A DNA stretch of 64,000 nucleotides from Desertimonas sp963786985 (GTDB lineage: Bacteria; Actinomycetota; Acidimicrobiia; Acidimicrobiales; Ilumatobacteraceae): positions 186,001 through 250,000 of the forward strand of contig CAWBBL010000018.1 in the NCBI GenBank assembly GCA_963786985.1, written 5' to 3'. The notes under the pieces are model-generated. The model made no database searches. It saw nothing but the letters and a program-made list of their open reading frames with translations, and had not been told where the DNA came from. Shown here one piece after another: positions 11,472 to 21,798 of this stretch. A program made the position numbers and the translations under genes. Numbering within the stretch: position 1 is the first letter of the stretch; every line of letters starts with the position of its first letter.

Positions 11472-12311
11472 TCAGCCGAAGCGGACGAGGCCCTGGTCGA
11501 TGACGGCGCGGTCATCGACCGACGTGACGAACAGCGCCTCACCGTCGCCGGTCACCCAGGCGCGAACGGTGAGGGTGTCGCCGGGAAGCACCGGCGACGC
11601 GAACCGGCCTTCGACGTGGTGGAAGCGAGCCGGGTCCGAGTCGCAGAGGGCGTGGAGCAGCGCCCGTCCGGTGAATCCGTACGAGCACAACCCGTGGAGG
11701 ATCGGCCGATCGAACCCCCCGAGGGCGGCGAAGCTGGGGTCGGAGTGCAGCGGGTTGCGGTCGCCGGACAGCCGATACAGCAGTGCCTGGGTCGGCAACG
11801 TGGTGTAGCTGACCTCGTGGTCGGGGGCGCGCTCCGGCGGCACGTTCTGCGGGCCGGAGGGCCCGCGCTCACCGCCGAAACCACCCTCGCCGCGAATGAA
11901 CACCGAACTGCGCAGCGTGTACAGCGGCTCACCATCGCTGACCGCTTCGGTCTCGGTGACGATGATCCCGGCCTTGCCCTTGTCGTACATCGCCACGAGC
12001 GTCGAGGTCAGTGTCGCCTTGCCGTCCACCGGCACTTCGCGGTGCAACGTGACCGACTGGGTGCCATGGACGAGCATCGCCGGGTTGAACGTCCCGGCGC
12101 TCTTCAACGCCGACCCGGCGGCGCCCCACCCGATCACCACGGGAAACGTCGGGAGCACCCGTTGAGCGACCCCATTGGTGTTCTCGGTCGTGAAGGCGAG
12201 CTCGTCGGTCCCGGCCCCGACTCCCACGGCGTACAGCAGGGCGTCCTTGCTGTCCCACGCGACGTCGACCGGCTCACCCTGGGTCCCCACGGCTGCTGGA
12301 TTGAGCGGCAT
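11472..12311 (-). CDS. MaoC family enoyl-CoA hydratase (hydratase 2 type)
   Basis: A 279-residue double hot-dog protein expected to hydrate trans-2-enoyl-CoA to R-3-hydroxyacyl-CoA in beta-oxidation. The catalytic hydratase 2 motif is clear near residue 190 as YRLSGDRNPLHSDPSFA, with Asp and His of the catalytic pair, followed by FDRPILHGLCSYG. The N-terminal half carries the substrate-binding pseudo-hot-dog (FPVVIGWGAAG, VHGTQSVTLHREVPVDG). It is the first gene downstream of position 11470 with no frame break. Probably co-transcribed with the dehydrogenase that follows; the promoter lies in the 97 bp shared with the divergent flavoprotein gene. Confidence 0.9.
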   Translation of the reverse strand: MPLNPAAVGTQGEPVDVAWDSKDALLYAVGVGAGTDELAFTTENTNGVAQRVLPTFPVVIGWGAAGSALKSAGTFNPAMLVHGTQSVTLHREVPVDGKATLTSTLVAMYDKGKAGIIVTETEAVSDGEPLYTLRSSVFIRGEGGFGGERGPSGPQNVPPERAPDHEVSYTTLPTQALLYRLSGDRNPLHSDPSFAALGGFDRPILHGLCSYGFTGRALLHALCDSDPARFHHVEGRFASPVLPGDTLTVRAWVTGDGEALFVTSVDDRAVIDQGLVRFG

Positions 12312-12382
12312 CGCCGCAGACTACGAACGGGCTGGCGCAGTTGCCCAACCGGAGCGCGATCGGGCCTGCGTAGGCTGAGCCG

Positions 12383-12412
12383 ATGGCAGTTGCGGCCGAC
12401 CAACTCCAGTGA
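12383..12412 (+). CDS. Possible nine-codon leader ORF before the flavoprotein gene
   Basis: ATG followed by eight codons and a TGA whose bases overlap the GTG start of the downstream flavoprotein (GTGA). It could be a translationally coupled leader peptide, or the true N-terminus of the flavoprotein separated by a one-base sequence error. Nothing else identifies it. Confidence 0.25.
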   Translation: MAVAADQLQ

Positions 12413-13653
12413 TCGACACGCTCGTCGTCGGGGCTGGGCCGGCAGGAGTCGCCGCAGCGGTCGCCCTGCGCCGCGCCGGCCGCGACGTCCTGCTCGTCGA
12501 CAAGGCCGAGTTCCCTCGCGACAAGTGCTGCGGCGACGGGTTGACGACGCTGGCCCTGCGCGAGCTCGAGGGCCTCGGATTCGATCCGGCGGCGGTGCCC
12601 GAATTCCGCGCCGTCGACGGCGCCGTGCTGCGGGCCCCGTCGGGTCGTACGTTCAAGGTGCCGCTGCCAGCCGGCCAGGGAATCTACGCGGCGGTTGCTC
12701 CCCGACTGCAGCTCGACGCCGCGCTCGTCCAGCTCGCCGTAGCCGCCGGCGTCGACGTGCGCCTCGGACACGGGATCAAGACCGCAGCCATCGCCGCCGA
12801 CGGGAATGCCGTGCTCGGCGTCGAAGGGCTGGGCGACGTCACTGCCCGCCATGTCGTGGCTGCCGACGGGATGTGGAGTCCGACACGGAAGGCCCTGGGC
12901 GTCGGTGGCGACGGCTACCTCGGCGAGTGGCATGCCGTCCGCCAATACGTCAGCGGCGTCAGTGGGCCAGCTGCCGATGATCTGATCGTGTGGTTCGACG
13001 CCGACCTGCTGCCCGGTTATGCCTGGTCGTTCCCGCTGCCCGACGGACGCGCCAACGTCGGCTTCGGGGTGCTGCGCGACGGCAGCCGCAGCGGCAAGGA
13101 GGTTCGCGATCTCTGGGCAGGTGTGTTCGACCGTCCCCACGTTCGTGCCGCGCTGGGACCTCGTGCGACACCCGAGGGTCGCCACCTCGCCTGGCCGATC
13201 CCGGCGCGGATCGATCGGGCCACGCTGGCCCACGGACCGGTGCTGTTCACCGGCGATGCCGCTGCGGCGACCGACGTGATGACCGGTGAAGGCATCGGCC
13301 AGGCCCTGCTCACCGGTCGTCTCGCGGCCCACGCGATCGTCGCCGGTCCTGACCACCGTCGCACCGCCGAGCACTACCACCAGCTCGTGCGCGCCGAGCT
13401 CGTCGCCGACCACCGAGCATCCGTGCTTCTCGGGCGTGTGCTGCGGCATCGCCGAGGTGCCAACGGGGCACTGGCCGTCGTCGCTCACTCCGGCACCTGG
13501 GGGCGGCGCAACTTCGCCCGCTGGATGTTCGAAGACGAACCGCGCGCCATCGCCGCGACGCCCCAGCGCTGGCACCGCCGGTTCCTCGCCCGCCCCGGCA
13601 CATTCTCTGCGTTCCCCGGCCACGCAGGCCGACGCGCCGGCGCCCTCCGCTAG
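12409..13653 (+). CDS. Geranylgeranyl reductase family FAD-dependent oxidoreductase
   Basis: A 414-residue flavoprotein of the geranylgeranyl reductase/menaquinone reductase group that saturates isoprenoid double bonds. It opens with an FAD-binding Rossmann motif DTLVVGAGPAGVAAAVALR. It has the family substrate-loop motif FPRDKCCGDGLTTLALREL near residue 40, a second FAD contact region VVAADGMWSPTRKALG near residue 150, and FTGDAAAATDVMTGEGIGQAL near residue 285. In Actinobacteria such genes often act on the side chain of menaquinone or on lipids; no quinone genes are adjacent, so the substrate is open. GTG start; divergent from the MaoC gene. Confidence 0.88.
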   Translation: MIDTLVVGAGPAGVAAAVALRRAGRDVLLVDKAEFPRDKCCGDGLTTLALRELEGLGFDPAAVPEFRAVDGAVLRAPSGRTFKVPLPAGQGIYAAVAPRLQLDAALVQLAVAAGVDVRLGHGIKTAAIAADGNAVLGVEGLGDVTARHVVAADGMWSPTRKALGVGGDGYLGEWHAVRQYVSGVSGPAADDLIVWFDADLLPGYAWSFPLPDGRANVGFGVLRDGSRSGKEVRDLWAGVFDRPHVRAALGPRATPEGRHLAWPIPARIDRATLAHGPVLFTGDAAAATDVMTGEGIGQALLTGRLAAHAIVAGPDHRRTAEHYHQLVRAELVADHRASVLLGRVLRHRRGANGALAVVAHSGTWGRRNFARWMFEDEPRAIAATPQRWHRRFLARPGTFSAFPGHAGRRAGALR

Positions 13654-13761
13654 CGCTCCGGTCGCCTCTCCGATCGAACTCCAGGACGCTCGCTGGAGCT
13701 CGCCGCAGTCCGGAAATCGTTCGTTGCGGACCAAGCCGGGTCAGTAACTACCGTCGCGGCG

Positions 13762-14711
13762 GTGCGGACGCGACTCACCGACCTGCTCGGCATCGAACAC
13801 CCGGTGATGTGCGCCGGGATGGGCGGCGTGTCCTACCACCGCCTCGTTGCCGCCGTGTCGGAAGCCGGCGGCATCGGGACGCTCGGGGCGTCGACGATGC
13901 GGGCGACCGAACTGGCCACCGAGATCGCCGCCGTGCGGGCCGTCACCACCAAGCCGTTCGGTGTCGACCTGCTCACCGCCCTACCGGACCAGGTCGCCGC
14001 GGGGATCCGTCACGTCATCGAAGGCGGAGCGTCGCTGTTCGTCGCCGGACTCGGTGTCCCCCGGGACATCGTCGACACGCTCCATGACGCCGGGATCATC
14101 GTCGCCTCGATGTGCGGGAAGGTGCGCCATGCCGTCGGCGCGGTCGCCAGCGGGTGCGACTTCGTCGTCGCCCAGGGCACCGAGGCCGGTGGACATACCG
14201 GCACCGTCGCCACGATGGCCCTCGTTCCGCAAGTCGTCGACGCGGTCGGCGAGCAGGTCCCGGTCGTCGCCGCTGGTGGCATCTTCGACGGACGCGGCCT
14301 CGCCGCCGCGCTCGCCCTCGGCGCCGACGGGGTGTGGATCGGCACCCGGTTCATCGCCACCCCCGAGGCCCGCGCCGTCGCCGGCTACAAGGACGCCCTG
14401 ATCGCCAGCCCCGAGGACGGCACCGTCGTGACGCGGGCGTACACCGGCAAGACGTGTCGGGTCCTCCGCAACGACTGGACGCAACACTTCGACGAGCACC
14501 CCGACGAGCTGCAACCGTTCCCGGCCCAGGTGCTGGCGTCGATGACGGCCGGCGCCAATCATCTCGGTGCCGCCGACGGCACCGCCGTCGACGTCCGCCG
14601 CGAGTTCTTCCCGGCCGGCCAGGGAGTCGGAGCGATCGACGCCCTGATCCCGGCGGGTGACCTCGTCCACCGGATCATCGCCGATGCCGAGCGCACGCTC
14701 ACGAGGCTCCG

Positions 14712-14715
<4 letters not shown>
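13762..14715 (+). CDS. Nitronate monooxygenase (2-nitropropane dioxygenase family)
   Basis: FMN-dependent TIM-barrel enzyme of 317 residues that oxidises alkyl nitronates, protecting against propionate-3-nitronate and similar toxins. Family signs are LGIEHPVMCAGMGGVS at the start, AGGIGTLGASTM, the phosphate-binding region VVAQGTEAGGHTGTVATM near residue 140, VVAAGGIFDGRGLAAALALG and VWIGTRFIATPEA. GTG start 108 bp after the flavoprotein. Its last bases overlap the next ATG (ATGA), so it is coupled to the dipeptidase. Confidence 0.88.
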
Positions 14716-16124
<1,409 letters not shown>

Positions 16125-16126
16125 CC

Positions 16127-16203
16127 GCACCCATCCGAGTGCCGGGGCGACCCCCCATCGGGACGTTCGGCACTCGGGCGCGCTGCCGCACTCGGGTGGG
16201 TGC
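16127..16203. repeat. Composite palindromic repeat, family 2 (copy 2)
   Basis: A 77 nt element starts two bases after the dipeptidase stop. Its ends form a 16 bp inverted repeat with one mismatch (GCACCCATCCGAGTGC at 16127-16142; GCACTCGGGTGGGTGC at 16188-16203). A nested perfect inverted pair CCGAGTGCCG / CGGCACTCGG lies at 16135-16144 and 16168-16177. The CCGAGTG core matches the element at 9804-9879. Likely works as a terminator. Confidence 0.65.
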
Positions 16204-16540
16204 TCGTCGTAATCGCCGGTGGTTGCGGCGACGACGGCCCCGGGTCCGGACGTCGAGCCGCCGACGCTGGTATCCGTCGAGACGCAGCGCTGCGTCGCAG
16301 CCGAACCGCTTCCACGGCGTCGGCATCGTGGTCGGCAACGATCTCGTTCTCACGGCCGGCCACACCTCGAGGGCGACCTCCGCCACGTCGACGGTGGAGA
16401 TCGACCGTGCCGTCACGCTGGTCATCGAGCACGCCACCGACCGGGCGACCTACCGCCGCGACGTGGTCATCTTCAGTCCCGGCGTGTCCGACGGCGAGAT
16501 CGGGGTTCCTTGCCGAAGCCCCGCGGCGAATGATCTAACG
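16200..16540 (+). pseudogene. Trypsin-like serine protease remnant (frame-broken)
   Basis: Between the dipeptidase and the aapJ gene, all three frames carry pieces of one protein. The pieces are a short hydrophobic start ending in IAGGCGDD, then PPTLVSVETQRCVAAEP, then NRFHGVGIVVGNDLVLTAGHT, which is the strand and His motif (TAGH) of the trypsin fold, then DRAVTLVIEHATDRA. The Asp and Ser motifs are absent and the reading ends near 16540, so only about the first third of a protease is present. It may be a decayed gene or a truncated one damaged by sequence errors. Confidence 0.45.
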
Positions 16541-16609
16541 TGGCCTGATCCGTCGAATACGTGCTGACGCACGCCGATCGGCGGCGTTTCAACCACACAA
16601 GGGGAGATC

Positions 16610-17689
16610 ATGAAACGATCGGTACTGAAGGCGCTCGCACCCGTCGCCGTGCTAGCAGTCGGTGGAGCCGCGTGGGTCGGCGTCGCCGGGGCCACCACGG
16701 AACCACCACCCGCGCCGTCCGACGCGGGGGAGTCGCTGCTCGACTCGGTGATCGCCAACGACGTCGTGCGCTGTGGTGTGCGCGGCGACTTCCCCGGGTT
16801 CAACATCCTCGACGAGGCCGGCGAGCACGTTGGCTTCGACGCCGACTTCTGCCGGGCGATCGCCGCTGCTGTGCTCGGCGACAGCACCAAGGTCGAGTTC
16901 GTGGATGTCGAGACCGACGCCAGGTTCACCGCGCTGCAGTCCGGTGAGTTCGATGTGCTCGTGCGCAACACGACCTGGACAGCGAGCCGGGACGGCATCG
17001 AAGGTGTCACGTTCCTGCATCCGACGTTCTACGACGGCCAGGGGATGATGGTCGCTGCCGACTCCGGGATCACCTCGATCGACGACATGGACGGCGCTGT
17101 CGTCTGCGTCGCCGGCGGGACGACGACCGAGGGCAACGTCGCCACCGAGTTCGAGCGGCGTGGTCTGGGTGTCGACGTGCAGTCGTTCCCCGACGTCGAG
17201 ACGCTGCAGGCCAACTTCGAACAGGGTGGATGCGACGGCTGGTCGAGCGACACCAGCCAGCTCGTCGGCTTCCGCTCCGCGTATCCGGCGGGGCCGGAGG
17301 CGCTGGTGATCTTCGACGACATCTTCTCCAAGGAGCCGCTGGCGCCGGCAGTCGTCGACGGCGACAGCGCGTGGGCCCAAGCGGTCAACTGGGCGATCTT
17401 CGCCACGATCCAGGCCGAGGAGTGTGGCATCACCGGCGACAACGCCGCCGACCTGCAGGCGAACAGCGAGGACCCGAACATCCGCCAGTTCCTCGGCGGC
17501 GAGAACGAGGACGGCACGGTGCTCGATCCCGGCCTCGGGCTCGGCCCGGACTTCGCCTTCAACGTCGTCGACCAGGTCGGCAACTACGGCGAGATCTTCG
17601 AGGCGCACCTCGCCCCGCTCGGCATCGAGCGCGGCGTCAACGCCCTGTGGATCGACGGCGGTCTGCAGTACGCCCCGCCCTACCGCTGA
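16610..17689 (+). CDS. aapJ: Amino-acid ABC transporter substrate-binding protein AapJ
   Basis: Family-3 solute-binding protein of 359 residues, the receptor of a general L-amino-acid importer. It has an N-terminal signal peptide (MKRSVLKALAPVAVLAVGGA), then VIANDVVRCGVRGDFPGFN, GFDADFCRAIAAAVLGD, VEFVDVETDARFTALQSGEF and NTTWTASRDGI. These contact segments match AapJ/BztA, as does the long C-terminal half ending LWIDGGLQYAPPYR. ATG start behind AAGGGGAGAT. Head of the aapJQMP operon; a hairpin follows the stop and may lower expression of the permease genes relative to this protein. Confidence 0.93.
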   Translation: MKRSVLKALAPVAVLAVGGAAWVGVAGATTEPPPAPSDAGESLLDSVIANDVVRCGVRGDFPGFNILDEAGEHVGFDADFCRAIAAAVLGDSTKVEFVDVETDARFTALQSGEFDVLVRNTTWTASRDGIEGVTFLHPTFYDGQGMMVAADSGITSIDDMDGAVVCVAGGTTTEGNVATEFERRGLGVDVQSFPDVETLQANFEQGGCDGWSSDTSQLVGFRSAYPAGPEALVIFDDIFSKEPLAPAVVDGDSAWAQAVNWAIFATIQAEECGITGDNAADLQANSEDPNIRQFLGGENEDGTVLDPGLGLGPDFAFNVVDQVGNYGEIFEAHLAPLGIERGVNALWIDGGLQYAPPYR

Positions 17690-17690
17690 A

Positions 17691-17728
17691 CACTGACCAT
17701 GTTTCGTGATGGTGGTCATGGTTCAGTG
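17691..17728 (+). terminator. Hairpin between aapJ and aapQ (attenuating terminator candidate)
   Basis: CACTGACCATG at 17691-17701 pairs with CATGGTTCAGTG at 17717-17728, leaving one bulged base and a 15 nt loop. It starts one base after the aapJ stop and ends nine bases before the aapQ start. No T-run follows. A partial terminator or RNA-stabilising hairpin between receptor and permease genes is common in ABC operons. Confidence 0.5.
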
Positions 17729-17736
17729 AATGAGCC

Positions 17737-18930
17737 ATGACCGCCACCACGCCGTTCGACGCCGACCGCCAGCGTCGCCTCGACGCGGCGCGGCGACCGC
17801 CGCTCTACCGCGACGTCCGCATCCTCACGTGGACGTTCCAGCTGGCGGTGTTCGCCGCCGTCATCGCCGTGGTCGCCTGGCTCTACGACAACTTCCAGGT
17901 CAACAGCGACCGGGGGAACATCCCGACGAGCTTCGACTACCTCGACCAGCCCGCCAGCTTCCCGATCGTCGGCAGCGACTTCCGCCAGACCCAACCGGTC
18001 AGCGACGCCCTGGTCGAGGGCTTGCTCAACACCCTGCGCCTGGCAGTGACCGGCATCGTGCTGGCGACCGTCCTCGGGATCCTGCTCGGCATCGCCCGCC
18101 TGTCGAAGAACTTCCTGCTGCGCAAGGCCGCCCAGGCGTACGTCGAGATCGTTCGCAACGTCCCGTTGTACGGCCTCATCGTCCTGCTCTACACGGCCGT
18201 CGTGCTCAACGCCTTCCCCCCGCCGAACGAGTCGTGGGAGATCGGTTCGATCGCCGTGCTCAACGTCCGCGGCTCGAGCGTCTTCTGGTTCGACGGTGGC
18301 AACGCGAAGTTCGTCGTGATCCTCCTCGCCGCCGTGCTCACGTTCGCCGTCGTCGCCCGCTGGCGACGTGCCGTCAGCGATCGCTCCGGCAAGCCGGCGC
18401 TGAGCGGCGTCTACGGACTCGGTGCCGCTGCCGTCGTCGCCGTCGCGTTGTGGGTCCTCCTCGGGCTCGGCGGATCGTCGCCGGCGCTCGACGGCCGGCG
18501 GGTCACCGGAGGGATCACGATGACGCCGCCGTACTTCGCCGCCCTCGTCGCCCTCGTGCTGTACACGTCGAGCCACATCGCCGAGATCGTGCGTGGGTCG
18601 ATCCAGGCAGTGCCGAGGGGTCAGGGCGAGGCCGCCGACGCCCTGGCGCTGTCCGGGTTCCAGCGGATGTGGAACGTCGTGCTGCCCCAGGCGATGCGCA
18701 TCGGCCTGCCCCCGATCGGCAACCAGTACCTCAACCTCACGAAGAACACGTCGTTGGCCGCGGCGATCAGCTTCCCCGAGCTCACCCAGATCACCCAGCT
18801 CAGCGTCGCCAACCGCTCCCCCGCCGTGCCCTCGTACGTCCTGTTGCTGTTGATCTACCTCGGGCTCTCCTTGCTGATCTCGGCGATCGTCAACCTCGTC
18901 AACCGTCGCCTGGCGATCGTGGAGCGCTGA
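17737..18930 (+). CDS. aapQ: Amino-acid ABC transporter permease AapQ
   Basis: A 397-residue membrane protein forming half of the channel of the amino-acid importer. A hydrophobic span at residues 30-50 is followed by the periplasmic region FDYLDQPASFPIVGSDF that is typical of AapQ/BztB. The transmembrane core follows, with LLNTLRLAVTGIVLATVLGI, YVEIVRNVPLYGLIVLLYTA and the EAA loop IQAVPRGQGEAADALALSG. The C-terminus reads SPAVPSYVLLLLIYLGLSL. The insert between spans (residues 145-250) is characteristic of this longer permease type. Ten bases before aapM. Confidence 0.92.
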   Translation: MTATTPFDADRQRRLDAARRPPLYRDVRILTWTFQLAVFAAVIAVVAWLYDNFQVNSDRGNIPTSFDYLDQPASFPIVGSDFRQTQPVSDALVEGLLNTLRLAVTGIVLATVLGILLGIARLSKNFLLRKAAQAYVEIVRNVPLYGLIVLLYTAVVLNAFPPPNESWEIGSIAVLNVRGSSVFWFDGGNAKFVVILLAAVLTFAVVARWRRAVSDRSGKPALSGVYGLGAAAVVAVALWVLLGLGGSSPALDGRRVTGGITMTPPYFAALVALVLYTSSHIAEIVRGSIQAVPRGQGEAADALALSGFQRMWNVVLPQAMRIGLPPIGNQYLNLTKNTSLAAAISFPELTQITQLSVANRSPAVPSYVLLLLIYLGLSLLISAIVNLVNRRLAIVER

Positions 18931-18939
18931 GGTGGAACG

Positions 18940-20385
18940 ATGACGATGCTCGACCCAGTGCTGACCGAGGCGATGGCGTTGCCGCCACCGGAGCCTCCGC
19001 CGGAGCCGGCGGCAGGTCCCGGCGACTGGGTGCGGCGCAACCTGTTCCGCACCTGGGGCGACGGCATCATCACGGTCGTCGCCGCGATCATCCTCGGCTA
19101 CGTGCTGTTCCGCCTCGGGCGCTTCGTCTTCGTGACCGGTCGATGGGAGATCATCCAGCGCAACCTCACGCTGTTCATGGTCGGCCGCTACCCCCGCGAC
19201 GAGCTGTGGCGGATCGGCGTCGGCCTGGGTGCGATCGCCGCCTACGGTGGGATCCTCGCCGGCTACGTGCAACGGATGCGCCAGATCACCGGGCGCGAGG
19301 CGCCGTCGACAACGGCACTCTGGCGACGGCTCGCCGACCTGGCCGTGCGCATCTGGCCGCTCATCGTCGGCGTGGTCGTGCTCCTGTCGCTCACCACGAC
19401 GCCCGGTCCGACCGTGCTGACCGTGCTCGTCGTCGCCGCCGCCGTCGTCGGCCGGATCGTCGGCAGCTTCGCCACGCGGCGGTGGCTGATGCCGGTCGTC
19501 GTCGCGGGAATCGTCGTCCCCATCGCCATCGTGTGGTTCCTGAGCAGACCTGCGCCGTGGGACGAGTGGGAGGGGATGATGCTCAACCTCTTCCTCGCCG
19601 TCGCCGGCATCGCCCTGTCCTTCCCGCTCGGTGTGCTCCTCGCCCTCGGCCGCCGCGCCGGGCGACGCACTGACAGTCCCGTCGGCGGGGCCGTCGTGGC
19701 ATTCACGCTCGCGTGCCAGTGGTCGTCATCCTCGTCCGCCGGGGTTTCGACGCCGCCGACCTGATGACGTGGGTGCTGTCGCCCTCGCCGTCGTCCTCGC
19801 CTACGCCGGGTATCCGCATCGGCCGGGTGACCACGCTGCCACTCGTACGTGTCGTCTCGATCGCCTACATCGAGTTCTTCCGCGGGGTGCCGCTGTACGT
19901 GCTGCTGCTGCTCGGGGGCATCGCCCTCGGCTTCTTCCTCCCCCGAGGGCATGGAGACGCCGGGCCTCGTCGTGCGGGCGATCATCGTGTTCACCCTGTT
20001 CACCGCGGCCTACATCGCCGAGATCGTGCGCGGCGGGCTGCAGTCGCTGCCGCGCGGTCAGACCGAGGCGGCGCAGGCCCTCGGCCTCAAGCCCGTCAAG
20101 ACGACGGCACTGATCGTCCTGCCCCAGGCGCTGCGCAACGTCATCCCCGCCATCGTCGGGCAGTTCATCAGCCTGTTCAAGGACACCACGCTGGCGGGCG
20201 CGGCGATGGGTCTGCTCGACGTCCTCGGCGTCGCCGACGTGGCGACGTCGCAGCCGGCCTTCCGCGGCCAGGGACTCGCTCCGGAAGCGATCTCGTTCGT
20301 GATGTTCTTGTTCTGGGTCGGCTGCATCACGATGAGCCGGGAGAGTCAACGCTTGGAACGACGACTGGGAGTAGGCACACGATGA
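18940..20385 (+). CDS. aapM: Amino-acid ABC transporter permease AapM (frame-disrupted)
   Basis: Second permease of the importer. Residues 1-250 are intact, with an N-terminal GDWVRRNLFRTWGDGIITV, multiple spans and PWDEWEGMMLNLFLAVAGIA before FPLGVLLALGRR. Downstream of about 19690 the reading moves through the other frames: VVILVRRGFDAADLMTW, then LPLVRVVSIAYIEFFRGVPL, YVLLLLGGIALGFFLP, then GLVVRAIIVFTLFTAAYIAE and the EAA loop LQSLPRGQTEAAQALGLKPV. Two or three indels are needed. About 55 residues between LALGRR and LPLVRV look additional to typical AapM and may form one extra span. The stop overlaps the aapP start (ATGA). Confidence 0.85.
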
Positions 20386-21170
20386 CTGATCCAGCGACCT
20401 CGGCGGTCTTTGCCGATGCCACGCAGATGGCCGGCACCGGCGAGGTGATGCTCGAGTTGATCGACGTGCAGAAGTTCTTCGGTTCGTTCCAAGCACTGCG
20501 CGACATCGACCTCAACGTCGCCCGCCGGGAGGTGGTGGTCGTCATCGGACCGTCCGGGTCCGGGAAGTCGACGATGATCCGTTGCATCAACCGTCTGGAA
20601 GAGCACGACGGCGGGCGCATCCTCGTCGACGGTGTCGAGCTGTCGCGCGACATCCGCAACATCCAAGAGATCCGCCGGGAGACCGGGATGGTCTTCCAGC
20701 AGTTCAACTTGTTCCCGCATCTCAGCGTCATCGACAACATCACGCTCGCGCCCCGTCAGGTGCGCAAGGTCCCCAAGCGCGCCGCGGAGGAGGCGGCGAT
20801 GGCCTTGCTCGAACGTGTGAAGATCCCCGAGCAGGCCAAGAAGTACCCCGGCCAGCTCTCCGGCGGCCAGCAGCAGCGCGTGGCGATCGCCCGGTCGCTG
20901 GCGATGAAGCCGAAGGTGATGCTGTTCGACGAGCCGACGTCGGCGCTCGACCCGGAGATGATCAACGAGGTGCTCGACGTGATGAAGGACCTCGCCGCCG
21001 AGGGCATGACGATGATCGTCGTCACCCACGAGATGGGGTTCGCCCGCGAGGTTGCCGACCGCGTCGTCTTCATGGCCGACGGCTCGATCGTCGAGGTCGG
21101 CACCCCCGAGCACTTCTTCACCGACCCGCAGGAAGACCGCACCAAGCTGTTCCTCAGCCAGATCCTCTGA
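20382..21170 (+). CDS. aapP: Amino-acid ABC transporter ATP-binding protein AapP
   Basis: A 262-residue ATPase of the polar amino-acid group, energising AapQM. All motifs are intact: Walker A GPSGSGKST near residue 64, Q-loop TGMVFQQFNLFPHL, signature LSGGQQQRVAIARSLA, Walker B VMLFDEPTSALDPE, H-loop VVTHEMGFAREVADRV. The C-terminus FFTDPQEDRTKLFLSQIL is typical. ATG start overlaps the aapM stop. A 77 nt repeat element follows 42 nt after the stop. Confidence 0.95.
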   Translation: MTDPATSAVFADATQMAGTGEVMLELIDVQKFFGSFQALRDIDLNVARREVVVVIGPSGSGKSTMIRCINRLEEHDGGRILVDGVELSRDIRNIQEIRRETGMVFQQFNLFPHLSVIDNITLAPRQVRKVPKRAAEEAAMALLERVKIPEQAKKYPGQLSGGQQQRVAIARSLAMKPKVMLFDEPTSALDPEMINEVLDVMKDLAAEGMTMIVVTHEMGFAREVADRVVFMADGSIVEVGTPEHFFTDPQEDRTKLFLSQIL

Positions 21171-21212
21171 TCGGAGCGTTTCCGGCGATCGAGGACCTCA
21201 CCCGACCCCGTT

Positions 21213-21289
21213 CATCTGGGGAAGATCCGTGTCAATCGATGATCTGGGGAAGGATCGTGGCAGACGTCGACAGGGATCTTCCCCAGATG
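21213..21289. repeat. 77 nt composite palindromic repeat, family 1 (copy A)
   Basis: Starts CATCTGGGGAA and ends TTCCCCAGATG, a perfect 11 bp terminal inverted repeat. A second direct copy of the module begins at about position 29 of the element (ATCTGGGGAAGGATCGTG). It lies between aapP and the stop of the next minus-strand gene, six bases from the latter. Copies of exactly the same length are at 39748-39824 and 55622-55698. Confidence 0.85.
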
Positions 21290-21294
21290 GTGGA

Positions 21295-21666
21295 TCAGCG
21301 GCGCAAACGGCGTTTGCGGCGCGTGGTGGACTGGGCGACGATCGGCGGGCGCCGCTCGAGAGCGGCGATCGTGACGTCGTCGGAACCGCCGATGTCGGTC
21401 GCCGACAGGGCCATGCCGTCACGGTCGACATCGTGGGGATCTCCAGGTACCTCGACCATCGGGATGCCATCGTCCCGTTTGGCCGGCGCGTCGTAGATGT
21501 CGCGTAGGGCGATCATCAGGCCGGCGACCATCGCCCCGGGAACGCCGCCGATCTGCCGCCCTCGATCGCGCATCTCCTGGTAGCGCTGCGCCTTGGCCGC
21601 GTCACGTAGGAGGGCGGCTTCCCCCGGGCTGAGACCCGCGAAGTCGTCGGTCGGCTCGCCAGGCAT
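21295..21666 (-). CDS. Conserved-looking hypothetical protein, 123 aa
   Basis: I do not recognise a named family. The start MPGEPTDDFAGLSPGEAALL and AAKAQRYQEMRDRGRQIGG suggest a short helical, charged N-terminus. A Gly/Ala/Met hydrophobic stretch (GVPGAMVAGLMIALRDIY) follows, then an acidic, Asp-rich region and a basic tail ending RRKRRLRR. Codon use matches the neighbours. It diverges from the MoxR gene and ends next to the family 1 repeat. Confidence 0.6.
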   Translation of the reverse strand: MPGEPTDDFAGLSPGEAALLRDAAKAQRYQEMRDRGRQIGGVPGAMVAGLMIALRDIYDAPAKRDDGIPMVEVPGDPHDVDRDGMALSATDIGGSDDVTIAALERRPPIVAQSTTRRKRRLRR

Positions 21667-21798
21667 GGGTCCAGGTTACGGGTGATGGTCCCTGTCAGCC
21701 CGGCACGATCTGCCGGCGACCAGGGTGACCGCGGCCGCAATGCCGCCAGACTCTGCTGCAATGTCCCGACATGGAGATGCGATGACCCGGGTGCTCCA

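Noticed and set aside
16509..16545. Possible sigma-70 promoter (TTGCCG and TCTAAC) before aapJ
   Set aside because: Weak matches with an 18-base spacer in a region of uncertain sequence; not better than chance.
17716..19272. Long minus-strand open frame opposite aapQ and aapM
   Set aside because: The plus strand encodes clear permeases; the minus reading has no family features.
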